Positions 22,726 through 34,000 of a stretch of 64,000 nt of DNA are shown one piece after another. The DNA is from Marasmius tenuissimus (lineage: Eukaryota; Basidiomycota; Agaricomycetes; Agaricales; Marasmiaceae), in assembly GCA_029532415.1 (NCBI GenBank), contig JAQOTA010000020.1, forward strand, positions 1 through 64,000, in the 5' to 3' direction. The position numbers and the translations under genes were made by a program. Positions within the stretch are counted from its first letter, which is position 1. Each line of letters begins with the position of its first letter. The notes under the pieces are model-generated. The model was not told the origin of the DNA, made no database searches, and was given only the letters and a program-made list of their open reading frames with translations.

Positions 22726-25639
22726 ACCGAAGGGATTTGGAAGGATATGGCGCGGCTCTCAGTATGCTCTAGACTCTGAATTGTTATGATACTCTTCAAT
22801 GTCGACTTTCTCTTTTGCGTTCATTTTCTGCAATGTTAAGACGCCAAGGGCTTGAAGTTTTGGCACCTGGAAGATGCGGACCCGGACTTTCGATTATTCC
22901 ATCTCCTTCTCGTTATTTATCGCTCGTACTCCCCGAGCTTTGCTGTTTCATTCAAGACGTGTTGTCTTTCGTCTTATTCTCCAAAAACCCTTCTACATTC
23001 AACTTAATTTCCCTTTGACGTGACCTCGCGCGCATGCCGTTCACAAGCGTTCATACTCATCTAGTTGTCGTCCCCTGTCCTTTTCTACCATCACCGCTGG
23101 CTTATCTAGGCTGACATGCTGGGTTTTCCTCCACCCTCGGTCTCCGTTATGTTGTCCTCTCGCTGGAAAGGGGAATGGCAGTAAAATCTGGAGTACCTGC
23201 ATCCACTTTCAACCTAATCATTCCTTAATCTAGCTTTCCTGAATTTTGCAACTGTCTCTTTGCCAACAGTATCACCAGTTGTTCGAGCGTTCGCTCCGTC
23301 TTTGTCTCTGATCGTCGATGAGCGCTCAGCCTTTGTTCTCGCTTTCGCACATCCAGTTTCTGAACTCTACTACTTTTTTTATCATGTTGTGCGTTGCCTC
23401 CCAATCCCGCCGCTCTCGTCTTTGTATTCATCTCGTCGTATCTTACCTTTGACGTGAAACTATCGGAAATGCCATACTCAAGCCTCTATTCACTCTGGAT
23501 ATGGTTGTTCACTTCATGTCCCCTTCCTTCCGAGTTGATTCACTGAAGCTTACACTCAATTTTACTTGACGTTGGTTTCTGCGAAGTTGCGAGTTTGCTA
23601 TAAACGGCCTTGAGTTTCTTCATTCGAGGATCAACTACGGTATAAGACTCTTGAACCAACCGAGCGTTTCTGGTGGGTCGTATTTTCATTTCACTGTTTA
23701 CCCATCCAGGTTGCTTCCAGCCTTCTATTCGCCTCCGATCTACCATAAGCAGCCTTGTATGTAGTACTCTACATTTTGTTATACATCATTCGGCCACCTC
23801 GCCACTCCCTTATCCGAACGACGTGTCTTGCACTTCTCGTTCCGCCGAGTGGTCAGCGCCGATGCATTCCCATTGCACTAGCCCGGGGAAACAATATTAG
23901 CCTCGATCGATTATTCTTCTAACTTCGGTAGCCAGTTATTCGGGCCTTCGAGACACGGTAGCTGGGTTTCATGAAAGGCGAAATTGCTGGTGGCAGATGA
24001 TCAATGCCCACGAGTGCATTCATTCGGACAACCATTGAACAATGAGGCCTGCAAGGTAAAAAAGTACGAGCCATCGAACGTGATGCCAAGTCCGAAGTGC
24101 GCTAGATCAGGTGTTAGAGATAGACGTTGGGCGAAGACTCAAAACACGAGGCATTCTATGCGGCGTTAGTGGCTCCTTGAAACGACTTTGGTTCATTTGC
24201 TGAAAGGTGCGCTACTAGTGCGGTTTTTCTGCTTTTCTCCACCTCAGTCAATCCCCAGTCCCATTCGCATAATCAGCGCATATCTAGCCGAACGCTGTCT
24301 CGCATTAGCCACACATCCCAAGGCCTGAATGAAAGTCACGTAGTCGTCTCACAAACACCTTTCCCCAACATCGTTCCCACCAAATACACTAGCCTATCTA
24401 CCCTCGAGATGGAAATGGAATCGAACGAAACCGGCACCTACTCTGTTCCCCGCCTTTTGCTCTTCCCATCTCAAGCTCATAAAACCGCATTACACGCCAC
24501 CCCCTCAAAGTCGGACATGATGAACATTCATTCTGTTTGAGCTTCTAGCGCGTCTACTACTCCGAGTCCAGCATTTCGTCGTACAGAAGAGCAAACTTCC
24601 CTTTTATCCCTCTGCTCTTACCGCTTTAAAGCACTCATTTGCCTGCCTTAGTGGCATCTCTCTATCACATTTCTCGATAACCAGCAAAGCCGGATGTTGC
24701 CGGTAATTAGACTGTTCAACATTCAAGTTCAATCCTGAACACCACTGGCTACTTCTCGGACTACCAGCCACGACGGTTCATTCGACGTCGAAAATGTTCG
24801 CTGGTGAGACCTCACATTTCCTGCTCGTCATACATGTGGTCGGGTACATTCGGCCTTATCACTGGCCACCATCACCAAGCCCCCCTCGGACGCTACGTAC
24901 CAGCAGCATGGGGTATGTGCGCTGCTTTTTTACTCTCTATCTCTGCCCGCTTCGGTGCTTCAGCTTTCTCTTGGCGAGGGAGGGGATGTGTGGAGAGTCA
25001 GGTGTTTCAGAGGCTAGCTGGGCGGAAACAAACGACATCGTGATGGTTGTTGCATGGGAGCAGAGATAAACTTGAAATACTGTGATGATCATTTGTAGGG
25101 AGTAATGGTCGTCGTGACTCGTCGAATTGTATGGATTGACTCGTGAGTAACTCACCTCGACTTCATTAACCTGATTAAACGTGGCTAACTCCCATTCATT
25201 CCAGATATTCAACTCGGCGTACCCCTGTTTTGGACTCCAGGCTGCTCCACTTTCCCCGCTTTCTACACAGCTCAATGGCTCGTTCCCATGTACTTACCAC
25301 TCCCTCCCCTTCATCTTTGTCCCCGCCTCATGAGGTAGTTGTTATGATATCAATGACCATCAACTCGACGTATCTGAAACCAGACATCCAATAGGTTTGT
25401 TTACGCTCCTACATGCACTACCGTCCACGTCTGGTAATACTGTTCGACCTCTTTATTAGCATCTCGATATACATTGACAGCCGAGATCTCGATGTCTTTC
25501 TCCCTGCTTGCACCAATTCCAATTCATGGGCTGACATGGGGTGACACATACACCTCCGCTACTCAAATTGCTCTCAACCTGTCGAGGTCCAATGAGTGTG
25601 AGCGGGGTTGTGGCCAGTTGACGGCAATATAGGGAATAA
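22726..25639. other. No supportable gene
   Basis: Short frames only; no domain or splice pattern that I can defend. Confidence 0.5.
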
Positions 25640-25713
25640 GGCGAGATGGCCGAGTGGTCTAAGGCGCCAGACTAGGCTCCAGGATTCTCAAAGGTTCGAA
25701 TCCCAATCTAGTC
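25640..25713 (+). tRNA. tRNA-Leu-like sequence, probably a pseudogene
   Basis: The 5' half is convincing: an acceptor-like GGCGAGA, then TG, and a D-arm GGCCGAGTGGTCTAAGGC typical of Leu/Ser tRNAs. A GGTTCGAATCC T-loop lies at 25693-25703. The 3' half does not fold well: the anticodon stem CCAGA faces CCAGG, the T-stem pairs only at its inner two positions, and the 3' acceptor TCTAGTC pairs only in part. The variable arm is too short for Leu. A tRNA scan could still find an intron or a shifted fold that I missed. Confidence 0.4.
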
Positions 25714-27296
25714 AATGTCAACAATCAGTTCAAGGCCAGTTTTTGACCGTGGTCATTTGAGCTTGGCTATACTTTCGTGTCTCTTTGATGATCGGGTGAA
25801 TGTAGGTCAAGGCCGAGGCCTTCAGCAGACCGTCATTAGGAAAAAAAAGATGTATGGTTGAGCTCTGATGGCAGTTTGCATTGCACTGAATAAGATAATA
25901 GTGCCTTTTACGGTGGTGGTGTGTTATAATCAGTGCTGATTCGGGTTGCGATGAGCCCACAGTCTAGCTTAGTAGTAGGCCGAGTTCCCCACCTGTCCTA
26001 AACTTGAAGAGAAGCACCCCAACATTGCTGATCATTAGCACAAATATTGTGGACTTTAAAGGAAAGCTCCTGGAGATCGCACTAATCCGGGCCTTGCCAC
26101 CTGAATAACATCAGCGGTATCATACTGAGCACTATGAGGTATCACAATCCAATTGCTTAATGTGTATACCTGGTATGATATCCAAAAATAATTGAGTTGA
26201 GTGGTTTAGACTAAGTACCAAATCCACTGCACACCTGTTGAACATGTGAATACCATGTGATATACTTTATTGATGTGTTGTTTACATGCCTATTATTTAT
26301 AGACTCTTTCACTATGACACTTGCACTTGTATGAAAGATCCTGTACTTACTAAGATGGACTCTGTAGTTAGTCAGTACTCACACCTTATCTCTATGGTTC
26401 ATAACAAGGTTCAGCTTTGCACCCAATACCATGACTGAGCTTTCTCCCTAGATTACTCAGATAGAAAGCTAGTATAACTATGCCTACTTACTCACTCTGC
26501 TTTTCAAGCACTTATGCTTACTGATATGCAATATATACCATATGTTATATTCTCACTTACCTATGTTCTATGACTTGTAGATAGACAAGGACTCTTGTAT
26601 AAAAGCTGGAGACTTTGCGTCTCCAAGCTTTAGGACAATCTACTCAATTATCACCTCTAGCAAGCATCTGCAAGAACACAAGAATTCTCTTATAGTCAAT
26701 ATGTGAGGTTTTAGTTTCTTCTCACTGTGCATTGAACTATGCTGGCTCAATAGCACCCCTCTCTTATGTTGTTTGCTCCTGTACACTATCCATTTACTAG
26801 AACTAGCCATCAAATTACTTGAATTGTGTCTTGTGTTACGAATCTACCTATTGTTTTCCCTTCCCTTGGTCCCTGGGTACTTTTTCCCCATGTTTTTCTC
26901 TTTATTTCCCATGGTTACATGTTCTCACCATCGCATTCTGGCCTCCATATCATTACCTGGTACTACCTGGTGTTCCACATTGTTTCCAGATATTTTCCCA
27001 GCATACCATATGGTTTCCACTATGACCCTGTTTCCACATGTATCCCTTGATTCTTATCACTTGTTCTTTCAGTTTTCCTCTTTTATCTTCGTTCCCATGA
27101 TATCTCTACAGCTTGGCTCTGTCATATATAATCATGGACACTTCTAGATAGTTCTCCAGTCTGACAACTTCGTCTTATAGTGCCTGTATCCAGCATGTAC
27201 TATCATACACTTGCCCTACTCAAATCTATCTTCTCTCCTTCGCACTCTTGACCCTGTTGGTGGCCTGAGGGGCTTTCCTAGTCACTGGCCTCGTTC
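25714..27296. other. AT-rich, nearly CpG-free sequence with LTR-like signals
   Basis: No coding region. From about 26237 (TGTTGAACATG) to about 26700 the sequence has LTR-like features: a TGTTG start and a TATAAAAGC promoter near 26598 followed by a short stem-loop (GGAGAC...GTCTCC). I cannot fix its 3' end or a target duplication. It may be the 5' LTR of the adjacent copia relic or of another element. Confidence 0.3.
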
Positions 27297-30200
27297 TAAG
27301 TCGGTTGTTTACAATGTCGACTACAATATTGAGCACAGACACTTTGGGCATCCATTGGATAAAGCCCGGAATAAAGCTCGGAAACATACACAAGGTTTCC
27401 CACTTGACCTAAAAATGCCTACTAAGAAGACACCTTTGTGTCATGGTTGTGCTGAAGGCAAGAATCATGAGAAATCGTCCCCCAACTCCACTACAAGAGG
27501 TTCTGAACCGTTTGAGCACATACATTTACATACATTTGGATCTGAAGTTGTACCTGGTAGAATCATATTACTGGTACAAGTACTACATCTCTTTTCTCAA
27601 TGACTGCACATTCTACGTTTGGACCTCCAAGCTCAAGATGAAAGATGAGGCAGTACCCGCTTTGAGGGACTTTCTTACTATGGTCAAGCACAGTTCAATG
27701 CTGTTGTCAAGACCTGGATGTCCAATGAAGGGGGAGAGTACAAAGGAGACAAGTTTGATGCAGTACTGAAAGAGCATGGGATCCTAAGGGATCAGAGCAT
27801 ATTGTACACTCCACAACAGAACGGTCATGCTGAATGATTCAACAGGACAATTCATGAGAAGGCCAAAGCTCTTCAGTTTGAAACTTGTATGCCTCAGCCC
27901 TGGTGTGAATTCTGCCATGTGCACACCATCCACCTCTACAATCGCACTCCTGTGCAATTTTTGAGCTGGTGAACTCCATTTGAAATGCTTTACAATGAAG
28001 CACCTGATCCTACATCTTCATTCTTGAAGATGATAGAAAGAACAAGCTTGGTCCTCATGGCGAGTTGATGACCTTCATTGGCTACCAAGAAGGGATGAAA
28101 GGCTTTCTCTTCATGCAAAGCAATGATTCCGTATTCAAAGATAGTACTGCACTATTTGATGAGACCTTGTATTCCAAGTGTCCTGATCCCAAAACTCATG
28201 GCTTCACACCTGTCAGTAGTGAACCATTTACTTTGGGTGAAAATCCCAACATTCCTTTGGAAGATGAAGACTCTGATGTTGCCACTCCCTCAATCTGGTT
28301 CTCTGATGCCTCCAGGCAAACCTGCCATTCCTCTGCCTGCACCAGCAGCGGATGGTCCACGCCAGTCTTCGAGGCAGCGAAAGGGTACAACGCAACCTGG
28401 TAATATATTTGGTGAACAGTGGAACCCAAATAAACCCTGAGATATTGTTTGCGACTTAGATAATAAAAAAACTTGGAGAAACGTCACTGGAGATAAGGAA
28501 CCTCTGCATCCAGTTGATTGTCCTGGCTCTTTGCAATCTAGGAAAGGCAAAGGTGGTAAAAAGGGGATTCCTGGTCCACTTCTGCCTCCACCTGCTCCAG
28601 AACCTGGTGGAAGCACCACTGAGTCACATGAGGAAGAAACCATAGTTGAAAGACTTACCCAAGAAGGGGGAGTAGGATTCGTGATTTACCTGCTGAACAA
28701 TGCCATTCCAGTTCATGATTTACTTCCAATGTCTGATACTCCTGATTTTTCTAACATCAGAGAGTGGACACTCCACAATATTCTAAGGTTGACTGTTGAG
28801 CAACAGAAGGAATGGAAGAACACTCACCACAAAGAGCTTGAGGCTTCGTAAGTGCAAGGTCTTCAAACTCTGTGACTTGACTAAAGGTCGCAAAGCCATC
28901 AGAAGTAGATGGGTCTTCAAGGTCAAGTTGAATGGTTGTAAGAAAGCTAGACTTGCTGCCAAGGGTTTCTCTCAGGTCAAAGGTGTCAATTTTAATGAGA
29001 TCTTCTCACCAGTTGATTGTTATGAGACTGTTTGTATGATGCTTGCTCCCGCAGCTCTCAAAACCTGGTACATCACTTCTGTTGATGTAAAGAACGCCTT
29101 CCTTTACAGCAATCTTGTTGAGGAGATATACATGGAACACCTGAAGGCTTCAAAGTCAAGGGTCAAGAATGTAAGGTACTACGCCTGTGTCATGCATTAT
29201 ATGGACTGTAGCAAGCTGCCCTTGAGTGGTGGTGAGCCCTCAGCTCATTCATGGAAGTACTAGGCTTCAAACACCTGACTTCTGATGCTGGACTCTTCAT
29301 CTGTAAAGATCTGAAGAGTGGTGAAGTTGTGTATGCAATCATATATGTTGACGATGCACTCTTCATGGGTCCTAACAAAAGAAGAAAGCCGAGTTCATGG
29401 CTTGATGGGAATGCCGTGATATGGGCAATGCTAGCGAGTTTCTCTGCATGAGCATTCGTCGCGAAGGCAATAAGATCATGATTGACCAGAAGGATTATCT
29501 GAAGAAAGTCCTTGAACATTTTGGGATGCAGAATGCAAAAGGTGCTCCAATGCCCTTACCTGCAGGCTATGTGCCAACTCTTAACGATGGTCCAGTCAAT
29601 CCTGCCATTTGTTCCAAGTTTCAGTCTGTGATTGGGTTGCTTCTGTACATTATGCTGGGCACACGTCCTGACATTGCCTATGCAGTCACGAAGCTTTCCC
29701 AGTTCTCTTCTAATCAAACAAAGAAACACCTTGATAAAGCTTTGTATATCTGCCGTTATCTAGCTGGCACATCGGGTTGTTCACTTGTCTACAATGGTGA
29801 GTCTGATGGAGGTCTTCTTGCGTTCACAGACTCAGATTGGGCTGCTGATCCCATCAAACCCTGTTCGATCACTGGTGACTTCTTCAAGTTAGCAGGTGGC
29901 ATCTTCTTGTGGCAATCACATACCCAGAAGACTGTAGCTCTTTCTTCCACTGAGGCTGAGTATGTGGCACTGTCAGATTGCAGTCGTCAAGCTTCCTGGA
30001 TAAGATTGCTACTCTCTGAGCTTGGAATCAACTTGGGTCCTATTCCAATCTGCAGTGACAATCAAGGCTCTTCATTGCATCTAATGCGGTTCAAGAACAC
30101 TGAACCAAGCACATTGATATCCAATATCACTATATTTGATCGTATGTTGAAGATGGCAAAGTTGAGTTGTTCTTCATTGAAGGAGTCTATAATCCTGCAG

Positions 30201-30324
30201 ACATGTTCACAAAGAATCTCAGTCATGAGAAGTTCTTATGGTTCAGAGATCCCCTTGGACTTGAATTCTATTTGTCCACTTGATTCTCTCAGATGCACTT
30301 TTCAGCTGCACTTAGCAAGGGGGT
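27297..30324 (+). mobile_element. Old, decayed Ty1/copia relic
   Basis: Matches the internal region of the younger copia element from its GAG-pre-integrase zinc finger (33243) through integrase, reverse transcriptase and RNase H to the polypurine tract. It has many frameshifts and stops, for example at the conserved GRAERF glutamate region and the LSWRTPFE position, both CGA-type Arg codons read here as TGA. Two internal deletions relative to the younger copy lie near 28005 and 28277 (about 110 bp). The RNase H part (29421-30100) is still largely open and keeps the FTDSDWAAD and SSTEAEYVALSD motifs, where the younger copy is broken. There is no 3' LTR: sequence switches to gypsy gag right after the polypurine tract. 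No gag or protease portion and no clear 5' LTR are present. Confidence 0.85.
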
Positions 30325-30401
30325 CCGCCACTTCCACCTCCGCTTCCGGGACTCTTTCCATCTTATTCACCCTTCTTAAAAATCTGTTTGCATAAGTTGT
30401 T
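30325..30401 (-). pseudogene. Downstream piece of the gypsy gag, separated by the copia insertion
   Basis: On the minus strand this short piece continues the gag frame that breaks off at 36742. Removing the copia element and one target duplication lets the gag frame run ...QQNTIL then QQLMQTDF. After a one-base shift comes LRRVNKMERVPEAEVEVADP. The piece ends where the old copia relic's polypurine tract begins. Confidence 0.65.
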
Positions 30402-30406
30402 GGAGA

Positions 30407-30727
30407 TGTTGAATCTGTGGACTATAATTAGATCCCGGTATATCCGAAGTCCCGGTTCATACTTCCCGCCATTGTATTATGCGGGACAATGCATTTGCTA
30501 TTGTTCCATTCTTCATTGTTCTATATGCTCATATGTACAATTCCTATTGTCGTCCCTATATGGTAGTTTTATTGTCTCTACATGTATATAAGCTCGTAGT
30601 TCTCTACATGAATCGACAGTGTGCTTGAGCTTCTACGTCTCGCCTCTATCTCTCTAAACTCCTCTCTGGTAAGTAGTAGTGTTGCCATGTTATAGTCCTC
30701 TGAGCTAGACGTCATGCCGGCTCATCA
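30407..30727 (+). repeat. 5' LTR of the copia element
   Basis: 321 bp, TGTTGAATCT...CTCATCA, with a TATATAAG promoter box at 30585-30592. It differs from the 3' LTR at seven sites seen by eye; four are C/T or G/A changes at a CpG. Confidence 0.95.
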
Positions 30728-30739
30728 GGTTATGGGCCC
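30728..30739 (+). promoter_or_regulatory. Primer-binding site, half-tRNA type
   Basis: GGTTATGGGCCC directly follows the 5' LTR. It is complementary, with one mismatch, to the anticodon stem-loop of initiator tRNA-Met (GGGCTCATAACC), not to a tRNA 3' end. Priming by an internal tRNA-Met fragment is known for Drosophila copia and yeast Ty5. The site is absent after the 3' LTR, as expected. Confidence 0.7.
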
Positions 30740-31028
30740 TGGTTAGCCCAACTCTACAATGACGAGCGCCCTAATGGCTGCTGTCAGCGACGAGCGCCCC
30801 TAGGCTGCTGTCATCGGCTAGCTAGGCTAGACCTGCATGTTGCCATTGACCTCTTAATTGAGTGCTCGGTCTATGGCATTGATGTACGTCCTTCGACGAC
30901 ATCAGATCCCAAGGATCCAATGCTCCTCGTTGAGCATAGCACCTTGATGGCTGCTCCCTGTGTTGATTAGACGCATGCTGATGCTGTCTTTTCTAGATCC
31001 AATACCAAACTCTCAACCTCTTACTACC

Positions 31029-34000
31029 ATGTTCGACGTTAAGAAATACTTCTCCGGTCGCTTCGACGGTACCAACTTTAAACAAGTTTACACCGGCGAG
31101 ATGGAAGCTGTGTGCAAGACCCAAGGTCTTTATGGCCATCTCACTGGTGACGAACCACGTCCCTCCATGCCTCTTGGCACTGTCACTAGCCCCGCAGGGG
31201 TTACTCCCGTTGTTCGTGACACTGTCCCTCCTGAAGAGCATGCCGCATGGCAAAAGGAGAGTCTTGCATGGGATAAGGAAGATCTCCAGCTCATGGGGAT
31301 TATCCAGATCACGACCACCAAGGAAGTCTTCGATCTGATCAAGGACATGAACGCCCAGCAGGCTTGGGAACAGCTGAACCTCACCTACGGCGAGCCCACT
31401 TTGTCTGCCATCTACGGCGACTTTGTTAAACTCGTCTCTTTCAGACTTACCACCTCTCATCCCCAAGCCGGCATCGCCAAGTTCAAGTCCTACATCAAAC
31501 AACTCTCCGAGGTAGGAGTGGTTCTCCCCGAGTTGATCAAGTCCCTCTTGCTCATTGTCGCTATTCCTCCCGAATGGGACGCCGCCTCATCCAAATCCCT
31601 TCATGACTACGTCAGGGATCCCGAGGATGAAGACTGCATTACTATTTCGAAAGTTCATGACACTATCATGGTCGAGTACGAACGCCAGAACCCTCAGCTC
31701 GCCAACCGCCTATCTGCGGTGAAGCGTGCTGGTAATCGTGAACCATCGTTTGGTCAGCAGCAACGCCCACAGCAGCAACATCAGCAGCGTGGGTATCAGC
31801 AGCAGACCAACACCCGTCCACCACAGCAGCAGCAGCAACGCCAATCTTCGAACCAGAACAAGGGTAAGAAGAAGAAGCAGCAGCAGCGTGGTACCCGTGG
31901 TGGTATCAATCAGCATCAGGGTCCCGGCAACGCCGGCGGTAACAGCGGTAACAATCGGTCTCATGGTCACTCCCATCTTGCGTCCTACACATCTGTCGTT
32001 GCTTCCCCTCCTCCTGTTCGTCCTTACTCCTCGATCACTGACCGCAGGGAATGTATTGCGTTGAACACAGTCAACAACTCCTTGCGTGCCAAGATCGCCA
32101 GTGCCCCTCCTAGCCGTGCTAGAGGATCTCCGCCCCCAGCGCACTTCACTGGTCACTGGGACAAGTCTTGTGACAGCACCGTTCCTCCCACTGTCAAGAA
32201 GAATCCAGCTGCCATGCAGTCCTTCACCGGCTTCAAGCCATCCGAGTCAGTATTTGATGATGTACGTGAAGCATGTTCACTTGCTGACAGACTTGGTGTC
32301 CCTAAGACGGCGCGGCATCTCAAACCGTTCGAACAGATCGTCACGTCCGCCGCCAATCGTTCGCTCCAGGATCGTATCTCGAAGCCTGGTTGCTCGTCCA
32401 AGCGAGTTCTGGAGGACGATTCGGAAGATGAAGGAGCCGGATGTCCTTCTTCTACTTCTTCTAAACGTGCTCGCAGCACTGATCCTGATGAAGATGTAGA
32501 AATGGACTGGGGATCTGACGATGGTATGGACGATATGACTTCTCTATTTGGTAATGATGTTGACAATGACATTGCCGAAGCTGCAGGAGTAGAGGACGTC
32601 CCGGATGATGTCTCTCTTGGATTGTTCCACAATGACAGGCAAGTACCTTATCTTGACCTGCTTTCCCAAGCTGATGCAAACCTACAGCGCTGCTCCGAAA
32701 TAGTTGGTATCAGTAGTGCACGCGGTAGTCGTGGTGATCTGGAATCACTTGTACATTTTTGCAATGCTATTTCCACTCACTTTGTGGGTTGTACTCAATG
32801 TAAGGGAAAGAAAAGTGTGAACAACACACAGGGTTGGCTCCTTGATTCTGGTGCCTCCTCTCATTTCACAAATGATTTGAATGATTTCGCTGAATATGAA
32901 TCGCTTGATGGTCCTATCGTAAATACTGCGAATCAGGGCAACCCTATACAGATTAAGGGTAAAGGCACTGTCTTCATTAAGCATACCGTTGAAGGACATG
33001 ATGGGAAACTTACAGAGCGCGTTTCGCGTCTCTATCCTGTCTATTACATACCTCAATTAGACATACGTCTACTATCAATGGGAGAGTTCCTTCAAGATGG
33101 TCTATCAATTCGTGGAAACGCGAAGAAGTTAGCCTTCTACTCATCACAGCGACGACAGTTGCTTGTTTCCTACCCTCATATGCCTGGTCAAACCATTTAT
33201 TGGGTACACTCGCGGAAAGCATCTGCTGAGGTTTTATTGGCCAAGTCGGTTGTTTATAACGTCGACTACGATATTGAGCACAGACGCTTTGGGCATCCAT
33301 CAAATAAAGCCCGGAATAAAGCTCGGAAACATACGCAAGGTTTCCCACTTGACCTTAAGATGCCTACTAAGAAAACACCTCTGTGTCGTGGTTGTGCTGA
33401 AGGCAAGATGCATGAGAAATTGTTCCCCAACTCTACTACTAGAGCTTCTAAACCGTTTGAACGCATACATTCGGATTTAAAGTCATACCCGGTTGAATCG
33501 TATCACCGGTACAAGGACTACATCTCTTTTCTCGATGACTGCACGTCCTATGTTTGGACCTCCAAGCTCAAGACGAAAGACGAAGCAGTACCCGCTTTAA
33601 GAGACTTCCTTACTATGGTCAAGACGCAATTCAATGCTGTTGTCAAGACCTGGATGTCCGATGAAGGGGGAGAGTATAAAGGAGATAAGTTCGATGCAGT
33701 ACTGAAAGAGTATGGGATCCAGAGGGATCAAAGCATACTGTATACACCACAACAAAACGGTCGTGCTGAACGATTCAACAGGACTATTCATGAGAAGGCT
33801 GAAGCTCTTCGATTTGAAGCTTGTATGCCTCAGTCCTGGTGGGAATTCTGCCATGTGCATGCCGTCCACCTCTACAATCGCACTCCTGTGCAATGTTTGA
33901 GCTGGCGAACTCCGTTCGAAATGCTTTACGGCGAAGCACCTGATGTTTCACATCTCCGAGTATTGGGTTGTGCAGCCTATGTCTTCATTCCTGAAGATCG

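Noticed and set aside
24794..25275. Overlapping frames with hydrophobic stretches
   Set aside because: No consistent start, splice sites or second copy; likely chance openings in CT-rich sequence.
31740..31900. Trinucleotide repeat expansion (CAG/CAA-rich)
   Set aside because: It lies within the copia Gag and encodes its Gln-rich tract; not a separate microsatellite locus.
31726..32156. Long frames on both strands over the copia Gag
   Set aside because: Shadows of the Gln/Ser-rich polyprotein; low-complexity CAG/CAA repeats open several frames.
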